Shown here one piece after another: positions 1 to 7,741 of a stretch of 32,788 nt of DNA. A model generated the notes under the pieces. It was not told the origin of the DNA. It saw only the letters and a program-made list of their open reading frames with translations, and did no database searches. A program made the translations under genes and the position numbers. This DNA is from Bacteroidales bacterium (GTDB lineage: Bacteria > Bacteroidota > Bacteroidia > Bacteroidales > UBA10428), in the NCBI GenBank assembly GCA_016926205.1, contig JAFGPB010000078.1, positions 1-32,788 on the forward strand, given 5' to 3'. Every line of letters begins with the position of its first letter. Positions within the stretch are counted from its first letter, which is position 1.

Positions 1-1
1 T

Positions 2-94
2 GAAGAGGCCATGACAGCGCATATGGGAACACTGGCCTACAGGAACAACAAACAGATATTCTGGGATGCGGCAAACGAGGAAATCGTGATCTGA
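2..94 (+). CDS. C-terminal end of a Gfo/Idh/MocA-like oxidoreductase (partial)
   Basis: Only the last 30 codons are in the window, read from the second base to a TGA stop. The ending (AHMGTLAYRNNKQIFWDA, then acidic residues) matches the usual C-terminus of Bacteroidetes and Planctomycetes Gfo/Idh/MocA oxidoreductases, where an AHxxNIAYRxGRxLxWD-type tail closes the substrate domain. The Rossmann fold lies outside the window, so substrate and cofactor cannot be judged. The gene converges on the dipeptidyl peptidase gene, with only about 17 bp between the two stops. The family call rests on this short tail alone. Confidence 0.55.
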   Translation, partial: EEAMTAHMGTLAYRNNKQIFWDAANEEIVI

Positions 95-109
95 TTTTAA
101 GGATCTTGT

Positions 110-142
110 GGTTACAGATTCTTTATAAAAAAATCTGTAACC
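110..142. terminator. Perfect 11-bp hairpin between convergent genes
   Basis: GGTTACAGATT (110-120) is repeated as its exact reverse complement AATCTGTAACC (132-142) around an 11-nt A/T-rich loop. The hairpin covers the last codons and stop of the peptidase gene and lies just after the stop of the opposing gene. Its place suggests a bidirectional terminator, but neither strand has a clear U-run right after the stem; the A/T run is in the loop. It could also be a 3'-end stabilising structure. Confidence 0.35.
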
Positions 143-2274
143 ATTCTCATCAGATGCACCCGGTCGGTTCCCGTAATGTTATGTTCGTGGGTGGGATACA
201 CGAAGTAATCGATCAGTACATCTTCTTCCACACATTTTCTGATCAACATCAGACTGTGTTGCCAGACTACCACAGGATCCATGGCTCCATGGATGACGAG
301 CAGATCCCCCTTCAGGTTTTGCACCTTGTTCAGTACGCTCGTTTCGGTATAACCCCCGGGATTGTCTTCAGGTGTGTCCATGTAGCGTTCTCCGTACATC
401 ACTTCGTAATACTTCCAGTCAGTCACCGGTCCGCCTGCAACCCCGGCACTGAATACGTCCGGAAAGGTTGTCATCAGTGATGTGGTCATGAAACCTCCGT
501 AGCTCCACCCAAAGACACCGATTCTTCCGGGATCCACATAATCAAGTGATTTCAGGAACTCAACGCCTTTCAGCTGGTCTTCCATTTCATGTGTGCCGAG
601 CGATCTGAAGGTTACCTGTTCAAAATCCCTGCCCCTGTTGGCTGATCCCCGCCCGTCGAGGATAAATCCCACAAATCCCTGGTCTGCCATATAATGCAGC
701 CAGAGCTCCGTAGGGTTTACCTGGCTGTTTTTGATCAGTTGCACCAAAGGACCATTATACACATAAACGATAACGGGATATTTTTTACCTTCAGTCCGGT
801 TCTGTGGTTTGAATAACCTGTAGTGCAGTTCGGTTCTTCCATCAGCTGCCAGCAGTCTGCCATCCTCAACTTCAGAAAGTATGTAATCCCCGAGTGGATT
901 CTGTGCTTCCAGCAGCGTTCGCACGAGTCGGCTGTCACCCTCCCTTATTTGAACAGTGTTCGGAACAGTTAGGCTGGAGAACCTGTCAAGGATCAGGTCT
1001 TCGCTTTGGTTCAGGATCACGGAATGTACGCCAGGGTCAGTTGTAACCGTATTGATCCTGCCATTATTCAGGTTCACCCTGTAAAGCATCTCATTTTTTG
1101 CACCATCCTTTGTTGCTGTAAAATAAACTGCGTCACCTGAATGGCTGAAACCGACAAAATTAAGAACTTCCCATTCTCCTGCCGTAATCTGTTTCAGCTC
1201 TTTTCCCTCTGAACCATACAGGTAAAAATGATTGTAGCCGTCCCTCCTGCTTTGCCAGAGGAACCGGCCGGAATTGTCGGGCAAAAAGACGACGGGATTC
1301 AGGGGATCGAGATATTTCGGGTCCCGTTCTTCAAACAGGGTGGCCACAAATGCCCCGGTTTGCGCATTATAACGGTTCAGTCGAAGGTGGTTCTGATCCC
1401 TGTTGATCTCGGCAAGACAGATGAATTTGCCATCGTTGCTCCAGGCGATATTGGTAAGATAGTGATCATCGGGTTCACCGGTATCCAGAAAAACGGTCGA
1501 ACGGTCCGCCGGCCGATAGATACCAACCTGCACTTTTTCGCTTGACATGCCTGCCATGGGATATTTGATGTTCCGGAGGGTTGATACCCTTTCTGTGGCA
1601 TCCACGAGAGGGTAATCGGTCACCGATGATTCATCCTTCACATAATAGGCCAGTGCAGTACCCTGAGGATTCCAGAATGTCCCTTTTGAGATACCGAATT
1701 CGTTTCTGTGCACCGCCTGACCGCTCACGATCGCTTTGTCAGTGCTGGAGCTTGCTACATGACGGTTGCCATCCGCATCAAACAGGTAAAGGTTGTTTGC
1801 AAGGGTGAAGGCAACATGGGAATAACCGGGACTGAAATCAAGGTTGCCGATATCATCATCGCAAATAATATACCTGTAAACAGACTGGTTGTCAACGTCA
1901 TACCATACAATCACCGCATCATTTGCAAACAGGATCTCTTTGTTGCTGATCCAACGGTATGAAGGGAAACCATTGAACGCATTGATACCTTTGCTGGCCA
2001 GCAGGTTGTTGAGAGCGGCAAGGCCGGTTAACGCTGCATGTTGCCTTCCGTTTGCTGAAGACGCCATCAGCTGATCATCCTCAACAAACGTGTATTCCCG
2101 GGATGATGGTCTCCATGCCGGTTGTTCAAGATCATCGGGTGCAAGATGGGAAACTGCACCTGTCACACAATCCTCGATTGTCAGGTGTTTCTGGGCAGAT
2201 GCCTGTATGGTGATAAAGATCAGTAAGATACAGGCATTAACAGCATGGATTTTTCTTGTCATGGGGAAATTCAA
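112..2274 (-). CDS. Dipeptidyl peptidase IV family serine peptidase (S9B)
   Basis: A 720-residue secreted prolyl dipeptidase-type enzyme that would cleave Xaa-Pro dipeptides from peptide N-termini in the periplasm. Residues 1-28 form a signal peptide (hydrophobic ACILLIFITIQASA). Residues about 40-480 look like the DPP4 beta-propeller; the NEFGISKGTFW stretch near residue 190 matches the region that places the substrate-binding Glu in bacterial relatives. The C-terminal alpha/beta hydrolase has the nucleophile motif GWSYGG (Ser591), Asp666 in HGAMDP and His698 in HEHNITG, a complete triad in the usual order. HGAMDPVVVWQHS is typical of the Bacteroidetes branch. Length is normal. ATG 2274 and ATG 2262 are both possible starts; the signal peptide works from either. 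Exact peptide specificity cannot be read from the sequence. Confidence 0.93.
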   Translation of the reverse strand: MNFPMTRKIHAVNACILLIFITIQASAQKHLTIEDCVTGAVSHLAPDDLEQPAWRPSSREYTFVEDDQLMASSANGRQHAALTGLAALNNLLASKGINAFNGFPSYRWISNKEILFANDAVIVWYDVDNQSVYRYIICDDDIGNLDFSPGYSHVAFTLANNLYLFDADGNRHVASSSTDKAIVSGQAVHRNEFGISKGTFWNPQGTALAYYVKDESSVTDYPLVDATERVSTLRNIKYPMAGMSSEKVQVGIYRPADRSTVFLDTGEPDDHYLTNIAWSNDGKFICLAEINRDQNHLRLNRYNAQTGAFVATLFEERDPKYLDPLNPVVFLPDNSGRFLWQSRRDGYNHFYLYGSEGKELKQITAGEWEVLNFVGFSHSGDAVYFTATKDGAKNEMLYRVNLNNGRINTVTTDPGVHSVILNQSEDLILDRFSSLTVPNTVQIREGDSRLVRTLLEAQNPLGDYILSEVEDGRLLAADGRTELHYRLFKPQNRTEGKKYPVIVYVYNGPLVQLIKNSQVNPTELWLHYMADQGFVGFILDGRGSANRGRDFEQVTFRSLGTHEMEDQLKGVEFLKSLDYVDPGRIGVFGWSYGGFMTTSLMTTFPDVFSAGVAGGPVTDWKYYEVMYGERYMDTPEDNPGGYTETSVLNKVQNLKGDLLVIHGAMDPVVVWQHSLMLIRKCVEEDVLIDYFVYPTHEHNITGTDRVHLMRMVTDFFIKNL

Positions 2275-2538
2275 TTATTTTAATAACTTACACTGCTGCT
2301 AAGATAGCGGATTTCTCACATCTGACCCTTGACAAATGTCTGGTGCGTGCAACCTGTGCCAGCTCAGTTTCGACAAAATACTGATTTTCATGGATTCATC
2401 TGGATAGAAGACTTTCAGGTGTTGCTACCCTGATCCCCGGGAGAGGTCATTCTTCATGAACCGGCAATACTTTCTGAGGGAATCTCAAAAAAAGAGTCTT
2501 GATCTTCATTTGATGTTTGCAGAAATTCTGCTAAAGGA

Positions 2539-3975
2539 TCATTGAGCCACTTTGACACATTTCAACTGACTTTGATCCCTGATCAGCAGTTTTCCGTCAA
2601 CAAGTGCTATGGGGGCCCAGTTTTGGACCGCACCTCCTGCACTTGAAGAAAGAGGATCGTTCTCTGGTCCTGGTCCTCCTTCTGCAAGCAGTGTCGCAGA
2701 TGCAACGGGCTTAAATGCTGATGGATCAGGCTCGATCAGGTACAATTTTGTCATGCCGTCAGTGGCCAGGATTAGTCCGTCTGCCAGGATCATGCTCCCT
2801 TTGTCGAAGGAAGGAGAAGTTCCTGTCTTCCACATGATCTGACCGTCCATGCTCATGCATACCAAACCGTCCTTCCGTTCATTGGTCGAATATTGGGCAT
2901 AGAAATAACCGTTTACCAATATGGGTGGTTTTGTATGGTCACCAAAATCAGTGTTCTTATATAGTTCCGTCACGCCGTAGCTGCCATCTTTTTTTTTTTC
3001 CACTTGTATCATGGCTGTACCTGCTTCATATCCGCCCACAATGAGCACTTTGCCTTCACCTGCATCAAATGCACTTGGGATTGGAATTCTGCATTGCCAA
3101 TTCGTATATTCCCAAAGAATTTCCCCGGTAATCGGATCCATTCCAACAACCTTGCCGCCGCTTCCTTCCCTTCCGCGACCACCACCTTGTGAAGCAGTAA
3201 TCATGACAACATGGTCCTCTCCGGCAATTTTTATAATTGCAGGACTGACATATCCTACAGGGCCCAAAGAGGGAGTGGTCCATTTCACATTACCGGTGAG
3301 TTTGTCATATGCAACAACCCCTGCCTTAGGAGCTTGTGACGCTACAATGAGCAGATCGCCATAAACCAGAGGATTCTGTGTAATGGCCCAGGTCGGTATT
3401 TCACCCCCGCCGAAATCCGTCCAGATGTTCTTATTCCAGACTGGCTCATGTGTATTGATGTCTATGCAATACAAATCGCCATTGTGGCCACAGGAATAAA
3501 CATAATTACCGTCTATGGCCGGCACGCTTCGGGAGCCGGGAAACATCACAGTGCCGGGAGCATCATAACTAAAATTCCAGAGTTCTTCACCGGTAGAAAT
3601 GTCAAAACAACGCATAAAATCGCCGACCTGGTCATCCCTGTCCAACAAATAGACTTTACCGTCCTGCACAACGGGTCCGCCATTGCCGCGCCCCAGATCA
3701 ACAGTCCATAAAACTTCCGGACTGTTTTCAGGCCATGTACGTAAAATCCCTTTCTGGGAAGATGTACTGTTTCTGTAAGGTCCAAGATATTGTGGCCAGT
3801 CTTGTTCATCGACCAAAGATCTCTCACCTGATCGGGGATTTGTAATAGTGGCATTTATTTCAGTTTTTTCATAGGTTTCAGTTGCACCGGGCTGATTCTG
3901 TTGCCCGCATGAGATCAAAGCATTCGTTATGCAAACAAATGATGAAAGGATGAATGGTAATGCTGATGTTTTCAT
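2539..3975 (-). CDS. Lipoprotein PQQ-like beta-propeller protein
   Basis: A 478-residue secreted beta-propeller of the PQQ_2/BamB-like class. The N-terminus is a lipoprotein signal with lipobox LISC (Cys23), so it is probably anchored in a membrane facing the periplasm. After a linker the propeller starts with DWPQYLGPYRNS, the W-P-x-(F/Y/W)-x-G-P entry motif seen in Planctomycetes and Bacteroidetes relatives. Blade repeats of the form DGKVYLLD...STGEELW follow. It is a paralogue of the 4342-5781 protein across the divergent promoter region: DGKVYLLDRDDQVGDFMRCF aligns with DGKAYLLDYDEEQGADMLRCF. There is no CxxCH heme motif, and the full ligand set of a quinoprotein dehydrogenase is not apparent, so PQQ binding should not be assumed. 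It may be a scaffold or a component of the neighbouring redox system. Confidence 0.85.
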   Translation of the reverse strand: MKTSALPFILSSFVCITNALISCGQQNQPGATETYEKTEINATITNPRSGERSLVDEQDWPQYLGPYRNSTSSQKGILRTWPENSPEVLWTVDLGRGNGGPVVQDGKVYLLDRDDQVGDFMRCFDISTGEELWNFSYDAPGTVMFPGSRSVPAIDGNYVYSCGHNGDLYCIDINTHEPVWNKNIWTDFGGGEIPTWAITQNPLVYGDLLIVASQAPKAGVVAYDKLTGNVKWTTPSLGPVGYVSPAIIKIAGEDHVVMITASQGGGRGREGSGGKVVGMDPITGEILWEYTNWQCRIPIPSAFDAGEGKVLIVGGYEAGTAMIQVEKKKDGSYGVTELYKNTDFGDHTKPPILVNGYFYAQYSTNERKDGLVCMSMDGQIMWKTGTSPSFDKGSMILADGLILATDGMTKLYLIEPDPSAFKPVASATLLAEGGPGPENDPLSSSAGGAVQNWAPIALVDGKLLIRDQSQLKCVKVAQ

Positions 3976-3992
3976 ATGTATATTTTATGATT

Positions 3993-4022
3993 CAAAGATA
4001 TACATTAATCTTAAGATGAAAA
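3993..4022 (-). promoter_or_regulatory. Bacteroidetes-type promoter for the lipoprotein propeller
   Basis: On the minus strand TATCTTTG (complement of 3993-4000) is an exact TAnnTTTG -7 box. A T-rich TTTT (4019-4022) lies 18 bp upstream where the TTTG -33 element would be. The -7 box is 17 nt from the ATG at 3975, so the leader would be only about 12 nt. The -33 match is weak. Confidence 0.5.
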
Positions 4023-4082
4023 CTCCCTTCAGACAATACCTACGAAAGTCTAATCAGTAAACAGTTACAGAAGCAGGCAGAA

Positions 4083-4126
4083 CTTTTGTTTCTCTTATTG
4101 AGGAGGAACGTTGTATGAAACAAAAG
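4083..4126. repeat. Perfect 10-bp inverted repeat in the divergent intergenic region
   Basis: The 366-bp gap 3976-4341 contains no convincing gene. It holds the two outward promoters and, between them, CTTTTGTTTC (4083-4092) with its exact complement GAAACAAAAG (4117-4126) around a 24-nt spacer. The spacer contains GAGGAGG followed by an ATG opening an 8-codon frame, too short to call a gene. The palindrome could be an operator shared by the two divergent propeller genes, a terminator-like hairpin, or part of a small RNA. No regulator binding consensus is recognised. Confidence 0.45.
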
Positions 4127-4258
4127 AGCGAATATCCGTGAGTTTATAAGGCAGCAGCGGGTCAGAGAACTTATAAAGGGATCGGGATAAAACCGGCTGC
4201 AATCAACTGCAGTATATTTTATAAAGATTGTTAAAATTTAGTCTTCATCATTGTCTTG

Positions 4259-4290
4259 TTTGTATACAAGAGCTAATTATTCTATTTTTG
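4259..4290 (+). promoter_or_regulatory. Bacteroidetes-type promoter for the redox/propeller operon
   Basis: TTTG at 4259-4262 is followed after exactly 20 bp by TATTTTTG (4283-4290), a full match to the -33 TTTG and -7 TAnnTTTG elements of the Bacteroidetes primary sigma factor. Transcription would begin near 4295-4297, giving a leader of about 45 nt before the TTG start at 4342. No equally good promoter was found between the downstream genes, which supports one long transcript. Confidence 0.65.
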
Positions 4291-4341
4291 ATCAGGTATA
4301 CCTGCGGAATACCGAATGCATGAACAAAGACAATCCATGCT

Positions 4342-5781
4342 TTGCCATCACTTAAATTGAGAAGTAACGTTCAACATATTATCTTATTGCTGCTGGTTGT
4401 AGCTGGAATTATGATACTTAGCTGGTGGATCGGGGCCAACCCGGTGAAGGACCTGAGCGTATCGGTCCCGGGTGCCGACAGCGCCGGTGTTGCCTACACA
4501 GCTGCCCTGGAGAATGTGAGCATCGGTGAATTTTTCGAGCGGCTTGACAACAGAGAAACGGTCCTTTCAGAGGACTGGCCCAGGTTCCGGGGTCCGGATT
4601 ATGACAACATTTATAAAGGGAACATACAGCTCATCGACCGTTTTGGTGCCGGGGGACCGGAAATACTCTGGACAGCTGAACTGGGTGAAGGGCATGCAGG
4701 TCCGGCCATATATGACGGTAAGGCATACCTGCTGGATTATGATGAGGAGCAGGGAGCCGATATGCTGCGCTGTTTCTCCCTGCCCGATGGAACGGAACTC
4801 TGGCGAAGATGGTATGAGGTAAGGGTGAAGAGGAATCATGGAATGTCACGCACCGTGCCGGCCGTAACGGAAGATTATATTCTGACTATGGGCCCCAGGT
4901 GCCATGTGATGTGCACTGACCGGGAAACAGGAGATTTAATCTGGGGCATCGACATCGAAAAGGAATATGAAAGCGAAGTGCCATTATGGTATACCGGCCA
5001 GTGTCCGCTGATCGACAATGATCTGGCCGTTATCGCCACAGGCGGAAAGGCGCTGATGATCGCAGTGGATTGTGCAACGGGAGAGAAGGTGTGGGAAACA
5101 CCCAATCCCGACGGCTGGAAAATGTCGCATTCTTCCGTGATGCCGTTTACCTTCGGGGGACGAAAAATGTATGTTTACAGTGCCGTGGGAGGTATCTGCG
5201 GCATTGCTGCTGACGGGGAGGATGCCGGCAGGATGCTTTGGTCAACCAATGCCTGGAACCATGATGTTATCGCTCCTTCCCCGGTTTGCATGCCTGACGG
5301 AAAGATTTACATGACGGCCGGATACGGTGCAGGGGGTATGGTCCTTCAACTGTCAGTGAGCAACGGCAGTTACGCAATCGAAGTGAGGCAGGAATACAAA
5401 CCTGCGGAAGGACTGGCCTGCGAGCAGCAGACGCCGATCTATACGGATGGACTGCTGTACGGCATCATGCCCAAGGATGGCGGGACACTCAGAAACCAGC
5501 TGATATGCGTTTCGCCGGATGACTGCACGAATGTGGTCTGGTCCAGCGGACAGACGGCAAGGTTTGGCATGGGTCCCTTTATACTGGCGGACGGAAAGTT
5601 CTTTCTGCTGAACGAGGATGGCATGCTTTACATCATTCAGAAAGACACAAGACAATACATACAGCTGGATTCCCGGCAGGTTTTCGAGGGACAGGATGCA
5701 TGGGCACCGCTGGCCCTCGCTGACGGATACCTCCTGCTGCGGGATTCTAAGTATATGGTTTGCATCAGCATAAAATCATAG
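4342..5781 (+). CDS. Membrane-anchored PQQ-like beta-propeller protein
   Basis: A 479-residue protein with one N-terminal membrane helix (about residues 13-32) and a periplasmic PQQ_2-type propeller beginning at DWPRFRGPDYDN (near residue 80). Repeats such as DGKAYLLDYD...DGTELWRR and DRETGDLIW mark the blades. It is the first gene of the redox operon, three bases before the next, and a paralogue of the divergent lipoprotein at 2539-3975. The start is uncertain. An in-frame stop lies at 4321 and the first in-frame ATG (4411) would cut off the membrane helix, so TTG 4342 or TTG 4357 is preferred. An ATG at 4320 in another frame opens an 11-codon reading frame over the start region, which could be a leader or the sign of a one-base error. 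No heme or iron-sulfur motif is present. The biochemical role is unknown. Confidence 0.85.
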   Translation: MPSLKLRSNVQHIILLLLVVAGIMILSWWIGANPVKDLSVSVPGADSAGVAYTAALENVSIGEFFERLDNRETVLSEDWPRFRGPDYDNIYKGNIQLIDRFGAGGPEILWTAELGEGHAGPAIYDGKAYLLDYDEEQGADMLRCFSLPDGTELWRRWYEVRVKRNHGMSRTVPAVTEDYILTMGPRCHVMCTDRETGDLIWGIDIEKEYESEVPLWYTGQCPLIDNDLAVIATGGKALMIAVDCATGEKVWETPNPDGWKMSHSSVMPFTFGGRKMYVYSAVGGICGIAADGEDAGRMLWSTNAWNHDVIAPSPVCMPDGKIYMTAGYGAGGMVLQLSVSNGSYAIEVRQEYKPAEGLACEQQTPIYTDGLLYGIMPKDGGTLRNQLICVSPDDCTNVVWSSGQTARFGMGPFILADGKFFLLNEDGMLYIIQKDTRQYIQLDSRQVFEGQDAWAPLALADGYLLLRDSKYMVCISIKS

Positions 5782-5784
5782 AAA

Positions 5785-6747
5785 ATGCAGAAAAAACTGA
5801 TCGGAATATTTGTACTGGTCCTCTTCCTGGTGATCGTGATCCTGGTGGTGATGGACTACTCTTCCACGCGCCCTGACAGGAGAGGGGGAAATCCCTACGA
5901 ATTTTCAGCGGATATCTTTACGGCCGTTGATCCGGCACTGGTCACCTACCGTGAAATAAGGCAGATCATTACGAATGCAGAACAACCAAAGGCGATAGGC
6001 TGTCAGGATGACCGGATCTACCTGCTTGCGGACCGCCGCCTTCAGGTGCTTGACTTGACGGGAAGACAGATCCATGAAAAGAGCTTTCCGGACGAGCCGA
6101 GGTGCATTGCTGTCCCTTCAACCGACACACTGGTAATTGGATTTGAAAACTACATCTGCCTCACTGACGGCTCGGGGAACGTACTTTTTACATCGCCGCA
6201 GGAGACAGATTCTTCGATCTTTACATCTGTAGCAACGAACGGAAATACGATCTATGTCGCTGATGCCGGAAAGCAGAGGGTACTGATGTATTCCAGGGAT
6301 GGATTGAAAAAAGGTGAATTTGAAGGGGAGTCAGGCTCTGCTTCCTTGCACGGTTTCATTGTACCGAGCCCCTATTTCGACCTGGATGTCAATCACCTGA
6401 ACGAGCTGTGGGTCGTCAATCCGGGCATGCTTGCCCTTCAAAGTTACGATGACAGGGGGTCACTGATGAACCACTGGGAAAAGGCATCCGTGGAGATCGA
6501 CGGATTCAGCGGCTGTTGCAATCCCGCACATTTTGCTTTCCTGGATGATGGTGCATTCGTGACCAGTGAAAAGGGACTGGTGAGGATCAAGGTATACGAT
6601 CCATCCGGGGAATTCGTGGCCGTGGTGGCTCCGCCGGATAAATTCACGGAAGAAGGCGAAGCGCCTGACCTGGCCGTGGGTGAGAGCGGGAAGATCATTG
6701 CGCTGGATTATGACAAAAGGCTGATACGGATATTTGAGCCCAGGTAG
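5785..6747 (+). CDS. Membrane-anchored NHL/six-bladed beta-propeller-like protein
   Basis: A 320-residue protein with a single N-terminal helix (about residues 5-23, IGIFVLVLFLVIVILVV) and then a propeller facing the periplasm. Its repeats differ from the PQQ-like neighbours. Segments such as DDRIYLLADRRLQVLDLTG, GNTIYVADAGKQRVLMYSRDG and SGKIIALDYDKRLIRIFEP are typical of NHL/SMP-30-like six-bladed propellers. The ATG lies three bases after the previous stop, so the genes are almost certainly co-transcribed. A CC pair (GFSGCCNPAHF, about residue 237) is the only notable cysteine motif. In this setting a scaffold or partner-binding role for the membrane redox proteins is reasonable, but no enzymatic residues are recognised. 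Confidence 0.75.
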   Translation: MQKKLIGIFVLVLFLVIVILVVMDYSSTRPDRRGGNPYEFSADIFTAVDPALVTYREIRQIITNAEQPKAIGCQDDRIYLLADRRLQVLDLTGRQIHEKSFPDEPRCIAVPSTDTLVIGFENYICLTDGSGNVLFTSPQETDSSIFTSVATNGNTIYVADAGKQRVLMYSRDGLKKGEFEGESGSASLHGFIVPSPYFDLDVNHLNELWVVNPGMLALQSYDDRGSLMNHWEKASVEIDGFSGCCNPAHFAFLDDGAFVTSEKGLVRIKVYDPSGEFVAVVAPPDKFTEEGEAPDLAVGESGKIIALDYDKRLIRIFEPR

Positions 6748-6818
6748 AAAGGATGACCGGAATGGTTCAACCCATTCTGAAAAAATGATGAAAACAATTG
6801 ACTTTTAAATATGTAAAT

Positions 6819-7016
6819 ATGGACCGGAGAACTTTTATCCTGTATGCAGGAAGGTACACTTTGTTGTCAGCCATGGCAGTAATGGGTATTTTCGGGTTGT
6901 ACAAAAGAAAAAAGGTACCCGCTGAAGTGTGCATTCTGACTGGCAATTGCAGGACATGCACCGAGCTGGGTTCCTGTAACCTTCCGGAAGCGGTCAGGGA
7001 AAAAGCATTGCAGTGA
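6819..7016 (+). CDS. Small four-cysteine membrane protein with Tat-like N-terminus
   Basis: A 65-residue protein not recognised from any named family. It opens with DRRTFILYAG, a twin-arginine-like motif, followed by a hydrophobic stretch (residues about 12-27). A short soluble tail carries four cysteines in symmetric spacing C38-x5-C44-x2-C47-x5-C53. Four closely spaced cysteines behind a Tat-like leader, next to a NapG-like iron-sulfur protein, suggest a small iron-sulfur or metal site on the periplasmic face. A structural or assembly role with disulfides is also possible. A TTG seven codons earlier (6798) gives a longer version; ATG 6819 is preferred because the Tat-like motif then sits at the extreme N-terminus. 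It lies 19 bp before the next gene. Confidence 0.6.
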   Translation: MDRRTFILYAGRYTLLSAMAVMGIFGLYKRKKVPAEVCILTGNCRTCTELGSCNLPEAVREKALQ

Positions 7017-7035
7017 TTCATCAGACAAAAAGGTT

Positions 7036-7614
7036 ATGGACAAGGACAAAGCACAGAGCAGACGCAATTTCATTGACAAGGGCATGCGGATCACGCTGGG
7101 GCTTTCGCTGGCAGGCGTGGGCAGTGTGGCCCTCAGCCGGGTATCGGCAAAGAAATGGGTATGGCAGATCGATCCCTTCCTTTGCACGCAATGTGGGAGG
7201 TGCGCGGACTATTGCGTGCTGAAACCGTCCGCCGTCAAATGTGTGCACGCCTACGATCTTTGCGGGTACTGCGATCTTTGCGGAGGCTACCTCAGGCCGG
7301 AACATACGGAGCGGGATACGGGCGCGGAGAATCAGTTGTGTCCGACTGCCGCCATTGAAAGGCGGTATATTGAGGAGCCCTACTATGAATATGTGATCAA
7401 CAGGGACCTGTGTATCGGATGTGCCAAGTGTGTGGCGGGCTGTACGGCGTTCGGCAACGGTTCGCTGCACCTTCAGATCCAGCATGACCTGTGCATGAAC
7501 TGTAACGAATGCTCCATTGCCAGGGTCTGTCCCTCGAACGCCATATCCAGGGTGGAATCGGACGCGGCTTACATCATTAAGGGAGGGTTTACCAGAGAAG
7601 AGTCAGGGGGATGA
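7036..7614 (+). CDS. Tat-exported NapG-like ferredoxin with four [4Fe-4S] sites
   Basis: A 192-residue iron-sulfur protein. The leader has SRRNFI (residues 8-13) and a hydrophobic stretch to about residue 35, a Tat signal, so the folded protein should be exported or anchored on the periplasmic side. Four cysteine sets follow: C50-C53-C56-C60, C76-C79-C82 with C102-P, C126-C129-C132-C136, and C153-C156-C159 with C165-P. Tat leader, four clusters and size match NapG/MauM-type proteins, which take electrons from the NapH membrane partner; the NapH-like gene follows directly. No NapA, NapB or other known Nap reductase is present, so the final acceptor differs or lies elsewhere. Calling it NapG itself is not justified. 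Confidence 0.85.
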   Translation: MDKDKAQSRRNFIDKGMRITLGLSLAGVGSVALSRVSAKKWVWQIDPFLCTQCGRCADYCVLKPSAVKCVHAYDLCGYCDLCGGYLRPEHTERDTGAENQLCPTAAIERRYIEEPYYEYVINRDLCIGCAKCVAGCTAFGNGSLHLQIQHDLCMNCNECSIARVCPSNAISRVESDAAYIIKGGFTREESGG

Positions 7615-7741
7615 ATGCACGGATCGGTCTTTCAATCAGCTGGAGCGGACGAAAGCTGCAGAGAAGGGGTAATGACAGAAACTACCATCAATGATAATAG
7701 AACAGCCCACAGGAAAGGGCAATGACTGAATTGGAAAGCAA

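Noticed and set aside
4115-4141. An eight-codon frame preceded by GAGGAGG in the divergent intergenic region.
   Set aside because: Too short to support as a gene, and Shine-Dalgarno sequences are not the norm here; the bases are better explained as the spacer and arm of the palindrome.
7611-7694. A 27-codon frame whose ATG overlaps the stop of the NapG-like gene (ATGA), in the gap before the NapH-like gene.
   Set aside because: The peptide is basic and low in hydrophobic structure, resembles no family I know, and the overlap alone is weak evidence. Ribosome profiling or conservation would be needed.
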